A DNA stretch of 13,448 nt, taken from positions 1 to 13,448 of the forward strand of contig JAKMGR010000620.1 of the NCBI GenBank assembly GCA_022424805.1. The letters are read 5' to 3'. This DNA is from Verrucomicrobiales bacterium. GTDB taxonomy: Bacteria; Verrucomicrobiota; Verrucomicrobiia; Verrucomicrobiales; DEV007. Position 1 is the first letter of the stretch, and every line of letters starts with the position of its first letter. The notes beneath the pieces are model-generated. The model ran no database searches. It had not been told where the DNA came from and saw nothing but the letters and a program-made list of their open reading frames with translations. Both the position numbers and the translations under genes were made by a program. Of this stretch, positions 6,978-13,448 are shown piece by piece.

Positions 6978-8096
6978 TCAAGGCATCGCCCGCGTCTCGA
7001 CATCAGAAATTTTTTCCGATACTGGCAGGCTCGCTACTTTCTTCAGTGAGCCATCTTCATTGACCCGAAAAACAATGATCTCTCCTCCGCCGAAAGAAGT
7101 GACAACGAGATGGTGCCCATCGGGAGAAACAGCAAGACCCCACGGAATTTTATTTGTCGCCGTCATCCCGAGAGGATCGAGCGATCCGTCTTTCTGAATC
7201 GAGTAACCAGCAATGAAATCGAACTCGTGCTTGTGACCGCGAATCCCAGTGTAGAGAAATTTTGCACCAGGAGTTATGACGATGTCAGATGCGCTTACGC
7301 CTTCCGTTGGTGCGTCATCATCGGCAGCACGAGCCCGGCTCGAGAAGGTAAGCTTACCTGTTTCCAGGTCTCGCGAATAAACCGAAACTCCGAGGCCCTG
7401 TTCTTCACTGAAATACAGAAACGGAAGCTTCGGGTGATACGCGAGGTGACGCGGTCCAGTGTCCTCTGGAGGATTCACGTTTTTTGGGTCGAGGGCTTTC
7501 ACGTTCCCTGATTTGGCATCGAACGAATATTGATACAGCGCATTGTTCTCCTTCACGTAGGGAATATAAAAATGTCGATTGTCGGGAGCCGTGAGAACGC
7601 AATGCGCAGCCTTTCTCCCTTCGTTTAGGGTCGTGATCGGTTCTGTTTCCGGAACGCCACCTTCGTTCAATCGATACACATCAATAATCCCGTCCTTGTA
7701 GTTGCAGCCGAGGAGATACTGCTTCGATTTGTCGACACTGAGGTAGGAATAGTCCCGCGCGAAATTGCCCATTACTCCGCGCGAAGTCTCATTGGTTTTC
7801 TCATCTAGATACTGAATCGCGAGGTTCCGCTCACCTGCGGCACCTCCTGAAATATAGAGAATCGGTTTGGTGGGATGCTGCGTAATTGTACGCGCTGAGA
7901 AACCCAGATCACGCGTTTCGACAAGGCGAAGTTCTGCATTAGTGGAATTCTCTTTTGATCCCGGTGTAAATGTCAGGGTGAGAACAGCTCTATCGGCTCG
8001 GCTTGGTGCATAGATGAGAAATGGCTGGGAATCTGCGGCAACAGCGAAATGCATAGCCGACATGATGGTGATAAAAGAGAGGCCAATTTTTTTCAT
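6978..8096 (-). CDS. Secreted lactonase-family 7-bladed beta-propeller protein
   Basis: A 372-residue protein of the lactonase / 6-phosphogluconolactonase-like beta-propeller family (PF10282 type). It has a signal peptide (residues 1-20, ending AVAA). The propeller blades are marked by repeated x-HPxxPxLYxS units (QHPTKPILYISG, YHPKLPFLYFSEEQG, SPDGHHLVVTSFGGG) and by YSI-x-x-DGSL / FRVNEDGSL strands. Export makes a role in cytosolic pentose phosphate metabolism unlikely; hydrolysis of an extracellular sugar lactone, or simply a binding propeller, is possible. The start at 8096 is chosen because it forms an ATGA overlap with the stop of the upstream gene and gives a clean signal peptide; a 58-residue upstream extension overlaps the neighbour and lacks signal features. 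It is probably co-translated with the FG-GAP/ASPIC protein. Confidence 0.85.
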   Translation of the reverse strand: MKKIGLSFITIMSAMHFAVAADSQPFLIYAPSRADRAVLTLTFTPGSKENSTNAELRLVETRDLGFSARTITQHPTKPILYISGGAAGERNLAIQYLDEKTNETSRGVMGNFARDYSYLSVDKSKQYLLGCNYKDGIIDVYRLNEGGVPETEPITTLNEGRKAAHCVLTAPDNRHFYIPYVKENNALYQYSFDAKSGNVKALDPKNVNPPEDTGPRHLAYHPKLPFLYFSEEQGLGVSVYSRDLETGKLTFSSRARAADDDAPTEGVSASDIVITPGAKFLYTGIRGHKHEFDFIAGYSIQKDGSLDPLGMTATNKIPWGLAVSPDGHHLVVTSFGGGEIIVFRVNEDGSLKKVASLPVSEKISDVETRAMP

Positions 8097-10294
8097 CTCG
8101 TTAGGTTTTCCTCGATTGTGAGTTGTTGATTGATTTGGGGGTTCAAAACAATTTGCGTGACTCCGGTAACGGGCCAGAAAATTTCGATTCGCTTGATCGC
8201 AGCGATTTCCTTCAGGCCAAAATGGAGCTCCAAGGGGTTGGCCCCAAAACTGCCACCGCTCGACATCCACTGGTAGAGGGAATGTTCCTTTTCGCCTTCT
8301 TCATGTATGACCACTCGGGCGCGAGCCCCGACACCGTAGAAGTTCGTGCGCTTTCCGCGAAGACGAATCGAAATCCAGTTCTGCCCAAAACCCGGATTCT
8401 CAAAAAGAGCGTCGAAGAAGGTGTCTCCCCGCAAAGCCCCACCCATTTGTTCAAAAACGTCCAGATCGCCATCTCGGTCAAAGTCAGCGAAAGAAACAGC
8501 GTGTCCTTTTTGCAGGTGCCCCATGCGACTCGAAAGTGTGAAGTCGTAGAAGAGGTCATCTCCATTAATCAAAAGCGTGTTAGGGAACGTCGAATCATAA
8601 CTGGGAGTCCCTGATCCGAGATACACATCGGGTCGCCCATTATTTGTGAGGTCACCAAAGTTGCTCCCCATCGGGAGAGTGGGGCGGGCGAGACCTGCTT
8701 TTCGGGCAACGTCAACAAAAGTAATTCCATTGCGGTTTTCAAAAAGCGCAGGGATACGACCGTCGGCCAGCATCCTGCCTCCGTAGTAATCCCGGTAGTC
8801 ATCACCGGAGCAACTGTAACTGCTCACGAACAAGTCGAGCCAACCATCGTTGTTGTAGTCAAAAAACCAGGTAGGGAAACTTCGAATTGGTCCTCCGTCA
8901 GCAGTCGCCAGCAAGTGACTGCAGTCTTCAAAGGTCCCATCGCCCTTGTTGCGAAAAAGGCGATTTTTACCTCCCAGGCACGAGAAAAATACGTCCGGAT
9001 AGCGGTCCCCGTTGAAGTCTCCGCTGGTCACCCCCTTGACGAAACTCGTTACTTTCAGGTTTGCCTCGTCAGCTACATCGGCAAAAGTGCCATTATCATT
9101 TCGAAACAACTGACTCGGCGCAACGAAGTCGCCGAGAGACTCGTTGCCAATCAGGAGATCGAGGTCACCATCCAGATCATAATCGACCCACTCGGCAGTC
9201 TGAGTTGGGTAGGCTGGTTCTGCTAGTCCTACGGCAAAGGTGACGTCGACAAAATTCCCTTCCCCGTCATTTTGCAGCAACGAATTGGGATGCATTCCCC
9301 TTGCGCCCATCCATCCGCCGCGAAGGACCAGCACGTCGAGGTCTCCGTCGTTGTCGTAGTCAGCCTGCTTGAGATTCAGGCCTCCCTTGATTCCACTCAG
9401 ACCTGCATCTCGCAGAGTAAATTTTCCGTTTCCGTCGTTTTCAAAAAACTTCGCATCTATTGCCGGATCCCAGGAGCTGACGAGGATATCCAGTGTTCCA
9501 TCCCCATTTAAATCATCGGCAACGGCCCCTCCCGCGTGACCGTAGGTATTCACACCCACCGCTTCGCTAATGTTGCGAAACGCAGGAAAATCATCACCGG
9601 CCTTTCCCGGTAGAACAAATGAAGGAATTTTTCCTTCATTGGGAGGCTCAATGAGCCATCTTTTCGGAACTTTTTCCGGGTGTTCACCGAGCGTCATATA
9701 TGCCAAATTGAGTAACCACATCGACTGCCCCTCGGCCTTTTTGGGAAGCGTCAACTTTTCGAGAAACTGCTCCAGATAGAGAATCGTTCGTCGCGAACCA
9801 AACTCGTTTTTGTGTTGCGCGGCGGGAGACAGAGGAAAAATACAGCTTTCGGGATTCGGCGCTGCGCAACAGTTCTCTTTCTCTGCCGCGCGAAACCCTG
9901 CCACACTCAACTGACTGATCACATTGATGATAAGGGATTTTTCGACTCCATCGGACTTTGCTCCAAACTCGACGAGCTTCAGAGCCTCTTCAAAATGAGC
10001 GATTGATTCTCTTTCGAAGCCTTGATTCAGCTCTTCGCTAGCAAGACGAAATAGAGTCTCAAAACGCTCCTTCGTCGATGACGTATCTGGAAGCTTCTCC
10101 CAGGCTTCTCGATATTCCTCAATCCACTTTGTCCCGAGAAAATAGTTCGTGCTCGGTGTCTCTGCCTCGATCTCTGCCAATCTCCTTACCATTTTCCGGT
10201 GCGAAGCCTGATCATCCGCTGCCAGAGGTAACACAAAACCGAAGGCAAACGCCCAAATGAAAATGTAACTTTGATAATTCAACTTCGGAAACAT
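8093..10294 (-). CDS. Secreted FG-GAP/VCBS-repeat protein with C-terminal ASPIC/UnbV domain
   Basis: A 733-residue exported protein. The signal peptide is about residues 1-26 (FIWAFAFGFVLPLAADD), followed by a helical, TPR-like region (about 30-210) that includes a Cys-rich segment (NCCAAPNPESC, 141-151). An integrin-alpha-like propeller follows with seven calcium-binding DxDxDG-type motifs, starting at about residues 261, 312, 371, 426, 479, 548 and 604 (for example DYDNDGDLD). The end (about 640-733) is the ASPIC/UnbV domain, with GVGARARVVI, SSGGSFGANPLELHFGL and EIFWPVTG. Proteins of this CRTAC1-like design are frequent in Planctomycetota and Verrucomicrobiota, and their role is unknown (adhesion or glycan binding is suspected). 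The start at 10294 is chosen because an upstream extension of 38 residues would cross the ilvC terminator and lacks a signal. Its stop overlaps the next ATG. Confidence 0.9.
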   Translation of the reverse strand: MFPKLNYQSYIFIWAFAFGFVLPLAADDQASHRKMVRRLAEIEAETPSTNYFLGTKWIEEYREAWEKLPDTSSTKERFETLFRLASEELNQGFERESIAHFEEALKLVEFGAKSDGVEKSLIINVISQLSVAGFRAAEKENCCAAPNPESCIFPLSPAAQHKNEFGSRRTILYLEQFLEKLTLPKKAEGQSMWLLNLAYMTLGEHPEKVPKRWLIEPPNEGKIPSFVLPGKAGDDFPAFRNISEAVGVNTYGHAGGAVADDLNGDGTLDILVSSWDPAIDAKFFENDGNGKFTLRDAGLSGIKGGLNLKQADYDNDGDLDVLVLRGGWMGARGMHPNSLLQNDGEGNFVDVTFAVGLAEPAYPTQTAEWVDYDLDGDLDLLIGNESLGDFVAPSQLFRNDNGTFADVADEANLKVTSFVKGVTSGDFNGDRYPDVFFSCLGGKNRLFRNKGDGTFEDCSHLLATADGGPIRSFPTWFFDYNNDGWLDLFVSSYSCSGDDYRDYYGGRMLADGRIPALFENRNGITFVDVARKAGLARPTLPMGSNFGDLTNNGRPDVYLGSGTPSYDSTFPNTLLINGDDLFYDFTLSSRMGHLQKGHAVSFADFDRDGDLDVFEQMGGALRGDTFFDALFENPGFGQNWISIRLRGKRTNFYGVGARARVVIHEEGEKEHSLYQWMSSGGSFGANPLELHFGLKEIAAIKRIEIFWPVTGVTQIVLNPQINQQLTIEENLTR

Positions 10295-10345
10295 CGTTCT
10301 GCGGCCCTTTCCAGAAAAGTGCAATCGCGTCCGGTTTCGGGGCAC

Positions 10346-10376
10346 AAAAAAGCCGGGGCGAGAGCTCCGGCTTTTT
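10346..10376 (-). terminator. Intrinsic terminator of ilvC, bidirectional in form
   Basis: The core stem is GCCGG (10352-10356) with CCGGC (10367-10371), extendable inward by GC pairs after one mismatch. It is flanked by six A (10346-10351) and five T (10372-10376), so a T-tract follows the stem on either strand. It lies 29 bp past the ilvC stop and separates it from the FG-GAP gene, which therefore needs its own promoter or read-through. Confidence 0.85.
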
Positions 10377-10404
10377 CGTAGATTGGGTTCTGCGAACCGA
10401 TCGA

Positions 10405-11433
10405 TCAATGGTAGGCAGCCTGCGAACCTTTAATGTCGCGCTTCTTGAGCCACGGCATGAGGTTGCGGAGACGCTTCCCGACCTTCTCGAACTGGTGCTG
10501 CTCGCCTTCCTTACGGAGTGCTTTGAAATTTTTGCATCCGGTATCGGACTCCTTGATCCACTCTTTGGCGAACTTGCCGGACTGGATGTTCTTGAGAGCG
10601 CGCTCCATCTTCTTTTTGACGGATCCGTCGATGATGGTTGGACCGGTCTTCACGTCACCCCACTCGGCGGTGTCGGAGATGGAGAAACGCATTCCGGAAA
10701 TGCCGGACTCGTTGATGAGGTCAACCGTAAGCTTGAGCTCGTGGAGGCACTCGAAGTAAGCCATCTCGGGCTGGTATCCCGCTTCGACGAGAACTTCGAA
10801 TCCGGCTGTGATGAGCTGGCTGACGCCACCGCAAAGAACGGTCTGCTCTCCGAAAAGGTCGGTCTCGGTCTCTTCCTTGAAAGTGGTCTGGAAAACACCG
10901 GCGCGTGTACCGCCGATTCCCTTGGCCCAGGCGAGAGCAATTTTCTTGGCCTGGCGGTCGGCGTTCTGCTCGATCGCTATGAGCGAAGGAACGCCCTTGC
11001 CCTCAACGAACTGACGGCGAACGATGTGTCCGGGTCCCTTTGGTGCAACCATGACTACGTTGACAAAATCAGGAAGCTTGATCGTTTTGAAGTGAACAGC
11101 GAAACCGTGTGAGAAAAGAAGTGTCTTACCCTTCTCGAGGTTCGGTTCAATGTCAGAATTGAAAATGCTGGCGATCTTCGTGTCGGGTGTCGCGATGAAG
11201 ATGACATCGGCCGCTTTGACTGCGTCAGCGGTGTCCATGACCTTGAAGCCATACTCTTCCGCGACGACACGGGATTTGCTCTTTGCGTAGAGTCCAATGA
11301 TGACCTTCACGCCGCTGTCCTTGAGGTTCAGTGCGTGTGCGTGTCCCTGGGAACCGAAGCCGATCACGGCACAGGTCTTGCCCTTGAGCACTTTGAGGTC
11401 TGCGTCCTTGTCTGTGTAGATTTTTGCTGCCAT
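10405..11433 (-). CDS. ilvC: Ketol-acid reductoisomerase, class I (short form)
   Basis: A 342-residue cytoplasmic enzyme of valine/isoleucine/leucine synthesis, converting 2-acetolactate (or 2-aceto-2-hydroxybutyrate) to the dihydroxy acid with a reduced nicotinamide and Mg2+. The N-terminal Rossmann part has [13 protein letters not shown] (25-37), and the catalytic region has SHGF around His109 and [12 protein letters not shown]. Metal ligands are Asp192 and Glu196 (ETDLFGEQ) and Glu228 and Glu232 (FECLHEL), and the substrate-site serine segment is [10 protein letters not shown]. Length matches class I. The cofactor loop reads LYAKSKS (48-54): the two serines usual for NADPH binding are present, but Tyr stands where Arg is common. 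The start at 11433 fits the conserved N-terminus ([10 protein letters not shown]); an upstream 20-residue extension from a TTG is not family-like. The rest of the ilv cluster is not here. Confidence 0.97.
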   Translation of the reverse strand: MAAKIYTDKDADLKVLKGKTCAVIGFGSQGHAHALNLKDSGVKVIIGLYAKSKSRVVAEEYGFKVMDTADAVKAADVIFIATPDTKIASIFNSDIEPNLEKGKTLLFSHGFAVHFKTIKLPDFVNVVMVAPKGPGHIVRRQFVEGKGVPSLIAIEQNADRQAKKIALAWAKGIGGTRAGVFQTTFKEETETDLFGEQTVLCGGVSQLITAGFEVLVEAGYQPEMAYFECLHELKLTVDLINESGISGMRFSISDTAEWGDVKTGPTIIDGSVKKKMERALKNIQSGKFAKEWIKESDTGCKNFKALRKEGEQHQFEKVGKRLRNLMPWLKKRDIKGSQAAYH

Positions 11434-11487
11434 CTCTATTCTCTTTTTGAGGCGCGTAGGTTCCGCGCAAAGGGTCGAATGGTCAAA

Positions 11488-11501
11488 CGGCAATTTTGCC
11501 G
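11488..11501. other. Small palindrome CGGCAATTTTGCCG between cysteine desulfurase and ilvC
   Basis: CGGCAA (11488-11493) and TTGCCG (11496-11501) are reverse complements around TT. On the minus strand it is followed by only TTTG, so it would be a weak terminator at best. It could be an operator for ilvC, whose start is 55 bp further on. Function is undecided. Confidence 0.3.
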
Positions 11502-11502
11502 A

Positions 11503-11537
11503 ACGTTTAACGTTTAACTTTTAACGTTGAACGTTTA
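11503..11537. repeat. Five tandem heptamers (ACGTTTA) starting on the cysteine desulfurase stop
   Basis: The + strand units are ACGTTTA, ACGTTTA, ACTTTTA, ACGTTGA and ACGTTTA, with no bases between them. On the coding (minus) strand the tract starts exactly with the stop TAA at 11537-11535, and further TAA triplets at 11523, 11516 and 11509 place stops in all three frames. It sits within the 101-bp gap between the cysteine desulfurase and ilvC. Confidence 0.85.
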
Positions 11538-12713
11538 ATTCCTGCGAGTGGAGGAGATGACGCGGCTGCCGGATGGGAGGACGACGCGGAGCTTGCTGAC
11601 AGCTTTTTTGATGATCGCAATTGCTTCGTCAATTCCTTCCTCGGTAGTGTGTCGGGAAAGAGAAAACCGCACACTGCTTCGCGCGCGTGACGAAGAATGC
11701 CCCATCGCGCGAATGATTCGACTCGGTTGGACGGAACCCGTGCTGCAAGCCGAACCGGGAGAGCAGCAGACGCCAGCCTCATCGAGGAGAATCAGCAAGC
11801 CTTCGCCATCGACACCGGAAAAATAGAGATTGCTTGTGTTGGGAAGGCGTTCTGCTCCGGCTCCGTTCGCCTCAATGCCTTCCGCTGAGTCGATGACTCT
11901 TGTTTCGAAGCGATCCCGCAGGGAGGAAATCTTTGCCGCTTCCTCGAGACGACTCGCAGCCAGCTCGGCCGCGACACCGAGTCCAACAATCCCGGGAACA
12001 TTTTCCGTCCCGGAACGCCGGTTGTTTTCCTGTCCGCCGCCAATTACGCTCGGATGAAAACGAGAGTGGCGATCTAGATACAAGGCACCAATGCCCTTCG
12101 GCCCATGCATCTTGTGGGCGGAGAGGGATAGGGCATGGATAGGTATATTCCCGACATCCACCGGGATTTTGCCAACGGCCTGCACCGCGTCAGTGTGGAA
12201 ATAGACCTTGTGTTCAGCAGCGATCTCGGCGGCCTCTGCAATCGGGCTGATCACTCCGGTTTCGTTGTTCGCCCAGATTATCGAGGCGACGCCATACTTT
12301 TCCGAGGCCAGAGCTTCCTTCCACTCGACCAAGCAGGGTATACCCGACGACTGAACAGGGTTGAGTCCTTGATCCGACACTGTTGGGTCTTCGTCTAAAG
12401 ACTCAGCGATTTCGAAGACGGCACTGTGTTCAACGGCGGTGGTGAGAAGAGACTTTTCCGGGGTGTAGGAAAGAGCGGATCGAATCGCTGCGTTACTAGA
12501 TTCCGTTCCACCGCTCGTAAACACGATTTCTTCGGGATGAGCACCGATCAGCGCAGCAACTTTCTCGCGAGCTGCCTCAATGGCTTTGCGTGATTCTTTA
12601 CCGAAGCGATACCCGGCCGAGGGATTGCCGTAGTGGTCATCAAGCCACGGGAGCATCGCATCGCGGACTGCGGGATCGACGCGGGTCGTTGCATTGTTGT
12701 CGAGATAGATCAT
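11535..12713 (-). CDS. Cysteine desulfurase (NifS/IscS group, class V aminotransferase)
   Basis: A 392-residue PLP enzyme that takes sulfur from cysteine as a persulfide for Fe-S clusters or tRNA thiolation. Key residues are visible: YLDNNATT at the start, GGTESSNAA (68-76), His96 (VEHSAV), NNETG (149-153), Asp174 (HTDAVQ), the PLP lysine Lys201 in SAHKMHGPKG, and GGGQENNRRSGTEN (225-238). The catalytic cysteine is Cys323 in SPGSACSTG, a short-loop form like NifS/IscS group I. IscS versus NifS cannot be separated from sequence alone, and no iscU, iscR or thiI lies nearby. Its ATG overlaps the upstream folC stop (ATGA), with no Shine-Dalgarno, so translation is probably coupled. The C-terminal tail after residue 376 is basic and Ser-rich. 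Confidence 0.95.
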   Translation of the reverse strand: MIYLDNNATTRVDPAVRDAMLPWLDDHYGNPSAGYRFGKESRKAIEAAREKVAALIGAHPEEIVFTSGGTESSNAAIRSALSYTPEKSLLTTAVEHSAVFEIAESLDEDPTVSDQGLNPVQSSGIPCLVEWKEALASEKYGVASIIWANNETGVISPIAEAAEIAAEHKVYFHTDAVQAVGKIPVDVGNIPIHALSLSAHKMHGPKGIGALYLDRHSRFHPSVIGGGQENNRRSGTENVPGIVGLGVAAELAASRLEEAAKISSLRDRFETRVIDSAEGIEANGAGAERLPNTSNLYFSGVDGEGLLILLDEAGVCCSPGSACSTGSVQPSRIIRAMGHSSSRARSSVRFSLSRHTTEEGIDEAIAIIKKAVSKLRVVLPSGSRVISSTRRN

Positions 12714-13448
12714 TGGAGGCTGACTTCGAAGTTTTTCTCCTGCAGAATTCCGAGTGTTTCGCCGACGAGGAAGAGAGAGCCTGCGACAAGTGTGGGTGTC
12801 GATGCCTTTTCGAGAGCTTCTGCGAGCGAGCCTTTGCTCGCTGTCGGTAGATCGGCCGCTCCCGCTTCGATCAGCGCGGCTTTCATTTCATCCGTCGAAA
12901 AGCGCCGCTCGGATTTGATAGGAACAAAGGTGACGGATTGGAGAATCGGTAGAAGTTCGCGAAAAATTCCGGCGACGTCTTTGGATTCGGCTGCTCCAAA
13001 AATCAGGTGGGCTTTCTTTTCCGGAAAATTCTCCCTCCAGGTTTCGCGCAGCATTTCGGCAGCTTCTGCATTGTGAGCTCCGTCGAGAACGAATCGATCT
13101 TCGATAATCTGAAAACGGCCGGGCCAGCTCGTCTTCGCAAGTGAGTCGCGAATTCCGTCGCGGGTCAGGCGATCTTCTTCTACGCGGCAAGCCGCTTCGA
13201 CGGCGAGGGCAGCATTCCCGCGCTGATGTGGACCGGGCAGTCCAAGTTGCCAGTGCTCCGGGAGAGGATGAGCCTCAATGTAGGGAATGCGCAGAGTGAG
13301 GGCACGACGCCCCACAACATCGCGAGCTTCGGGATGGAGATCGCCAGCGATGACGGGTGTGTCGGGTTTGAGGATTCCTGCCTTTTCTCCGGCGATTTCC
13401 CGAATCGTATCGCCAAGCCACTGCTGGTGGTCGAGCCCGATGGGAGTG
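12710..13448 (-). CDS. folC: Folylpolyglutamate synthase / dihydrofolate synthase, C-terminal part (5' end outside window)
   Basis: The last 245 residues of a Mur-ligase-family enzyme that adds glutamate to folates (and may make dihydrofolate). The visible frame enters at TPIGLDHQQWLGDTI, a typical FolC segment, with the EKAGI loop (residues 21-25 of the visible part) carrying the lysine that is normally carbamylated. GPHQRGNAALA follows, then WPGRF and VLDGAHNAEAAEM, the signature of the C-terminal domain. The N-terminal ATP-binding P-loop lies beyond the window edge. The stop TGA overlaps the ATG of the cysteine desulfurase, so the two are co-transcribed, a pairing with no obvious metabolic logic. 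No frameshift is seen in the visible part. Confidence 0.93.
   Translation of the reverse strand, partial: TPIGLDHQQWLGDTIREIAGEKAGILKPDTPVIAGDLHPEARDVVGRRALTLRIPYIEAHPLPEHWQLGLPGPHQRGNAALAVEAACRVEEDRLTRDGIRDSLAKTSWPGRFQIIEDRFVLDGAHNAEAAEMLRETWRENFPEKKAHLIFGAAESKDVAGIFRELLPILQSVTFVPIKSERRFSTDEMKAALIEAGAADLPTASKGSLAEALEKASTPTLVAGSLFLVGETLGILQEKNFEVSLQ

Noticed and set aside
6978..8270. Longer version of the lactonase-like gene with a 58-residue N-terminal extension
   Set aside because: The extension overlaps the ASPIC domain coding region of the neighbour and hides a clean signal peptide; the ATGA junction at 8096 is the better start.
8093..10408. Longer version of the FG-GAP/ASPIC gene starting at 10408
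   Set aside because: It would translate through the ilvC terminator and overlap the ilvC stop; the signal peptide begins at 10294.
10408..11112. A 234-codon open frame on the + strand antisense to ilvC
   Set aside because: It lies wholly inside the highly conserved ilvC gene, its product is low-complexity and Leu-rich with no recognisable fold, and it is explained by codon bias of the opposite strand.
11503..11537. CRISPR-like or telomere-like array
   Set aside because: The units are contiguous 7-mers without spacers and there are only five; no cas genes are nearby.

Overview
The window looks like a chromosomal segment from a free-living Gram-negative bacterium, most likely of the Planctomycetota-Verrucomicrobiota-Chlamydiota group, with Verrucomicrobiota my first guess. 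The evidence is a secreted 3-keto-disaccharide hydrolase (DUF1080), an FG-GAP/VCBS protein with an ASPIC/UnbV C-terminus, a 7-bladed lactonase-like propeller, a sugar oxidoreductase/epimerase operon and a DUF2339 giant membrane protein. No rRNA or marker gene is present, so this is inference. I see no phage, plasmid, IS, CRISPR or tRNA.

Layout. The left part (1-6113) reads on the + strand. It starts with the tail of an unidentified gene that overlaps by ATGA a zinc-type medium-chain sugar dehydrogenase, followed 27 bp later by a xylose-isomerase-like sugar phosphate isomerase/epimerase. These look like a small sugar or sugar-acid catabolic operon. After a 161-bp gap holding a perfect 21-bp palindrome come a DUF2339 membrane protein, a decayed DUF3999 gene (its usual partner), a very strong terminator hairpin, and a secreted DUF1080 protein whose ATG touches the T-tract of that hairpin.

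The right part (6126-13448) reads on the - strand. Read in transcription order it holds folC (5' end outside the window), an ATGA-coupled cysteine desulfurase, a 101-bp gap with a tandem heptamer, ketol-acid reductoisomerase (ilvC), a terminator, and a secreted FG-GAP/ASPIC protein ATGA-coupled to a secreted lactonase-like beta-propeller. A non-coding stretch with a cloverleaf-shaped inverted repeat follows, and then a small secreted protein of unknown function. The two halves meet tail to tail with only 12 bp between the DUF1080 stop and the opposing stop.

Most genes are ordinary housekeeping or polysaccharide-degradation genes, and I found no clear new multi-gene system. The points most worth a second look are: (i) short tandem repeats with a period not divisible by three (7, 7 and 10 bp) at or just after three stop codons, each giving stop codons in all three frames; (ii) the cloverleaf repeat at 6857-6938; (iii) the terminator hairpin abutting a start codon; (iv) the frameshifted and truncated DUF3999 gene beside an intact DUF2339 gene; and (v) the dehydrogenase in which all four structural-zinc cysteines appear replaced while the catalytic-zinc ligands remain.
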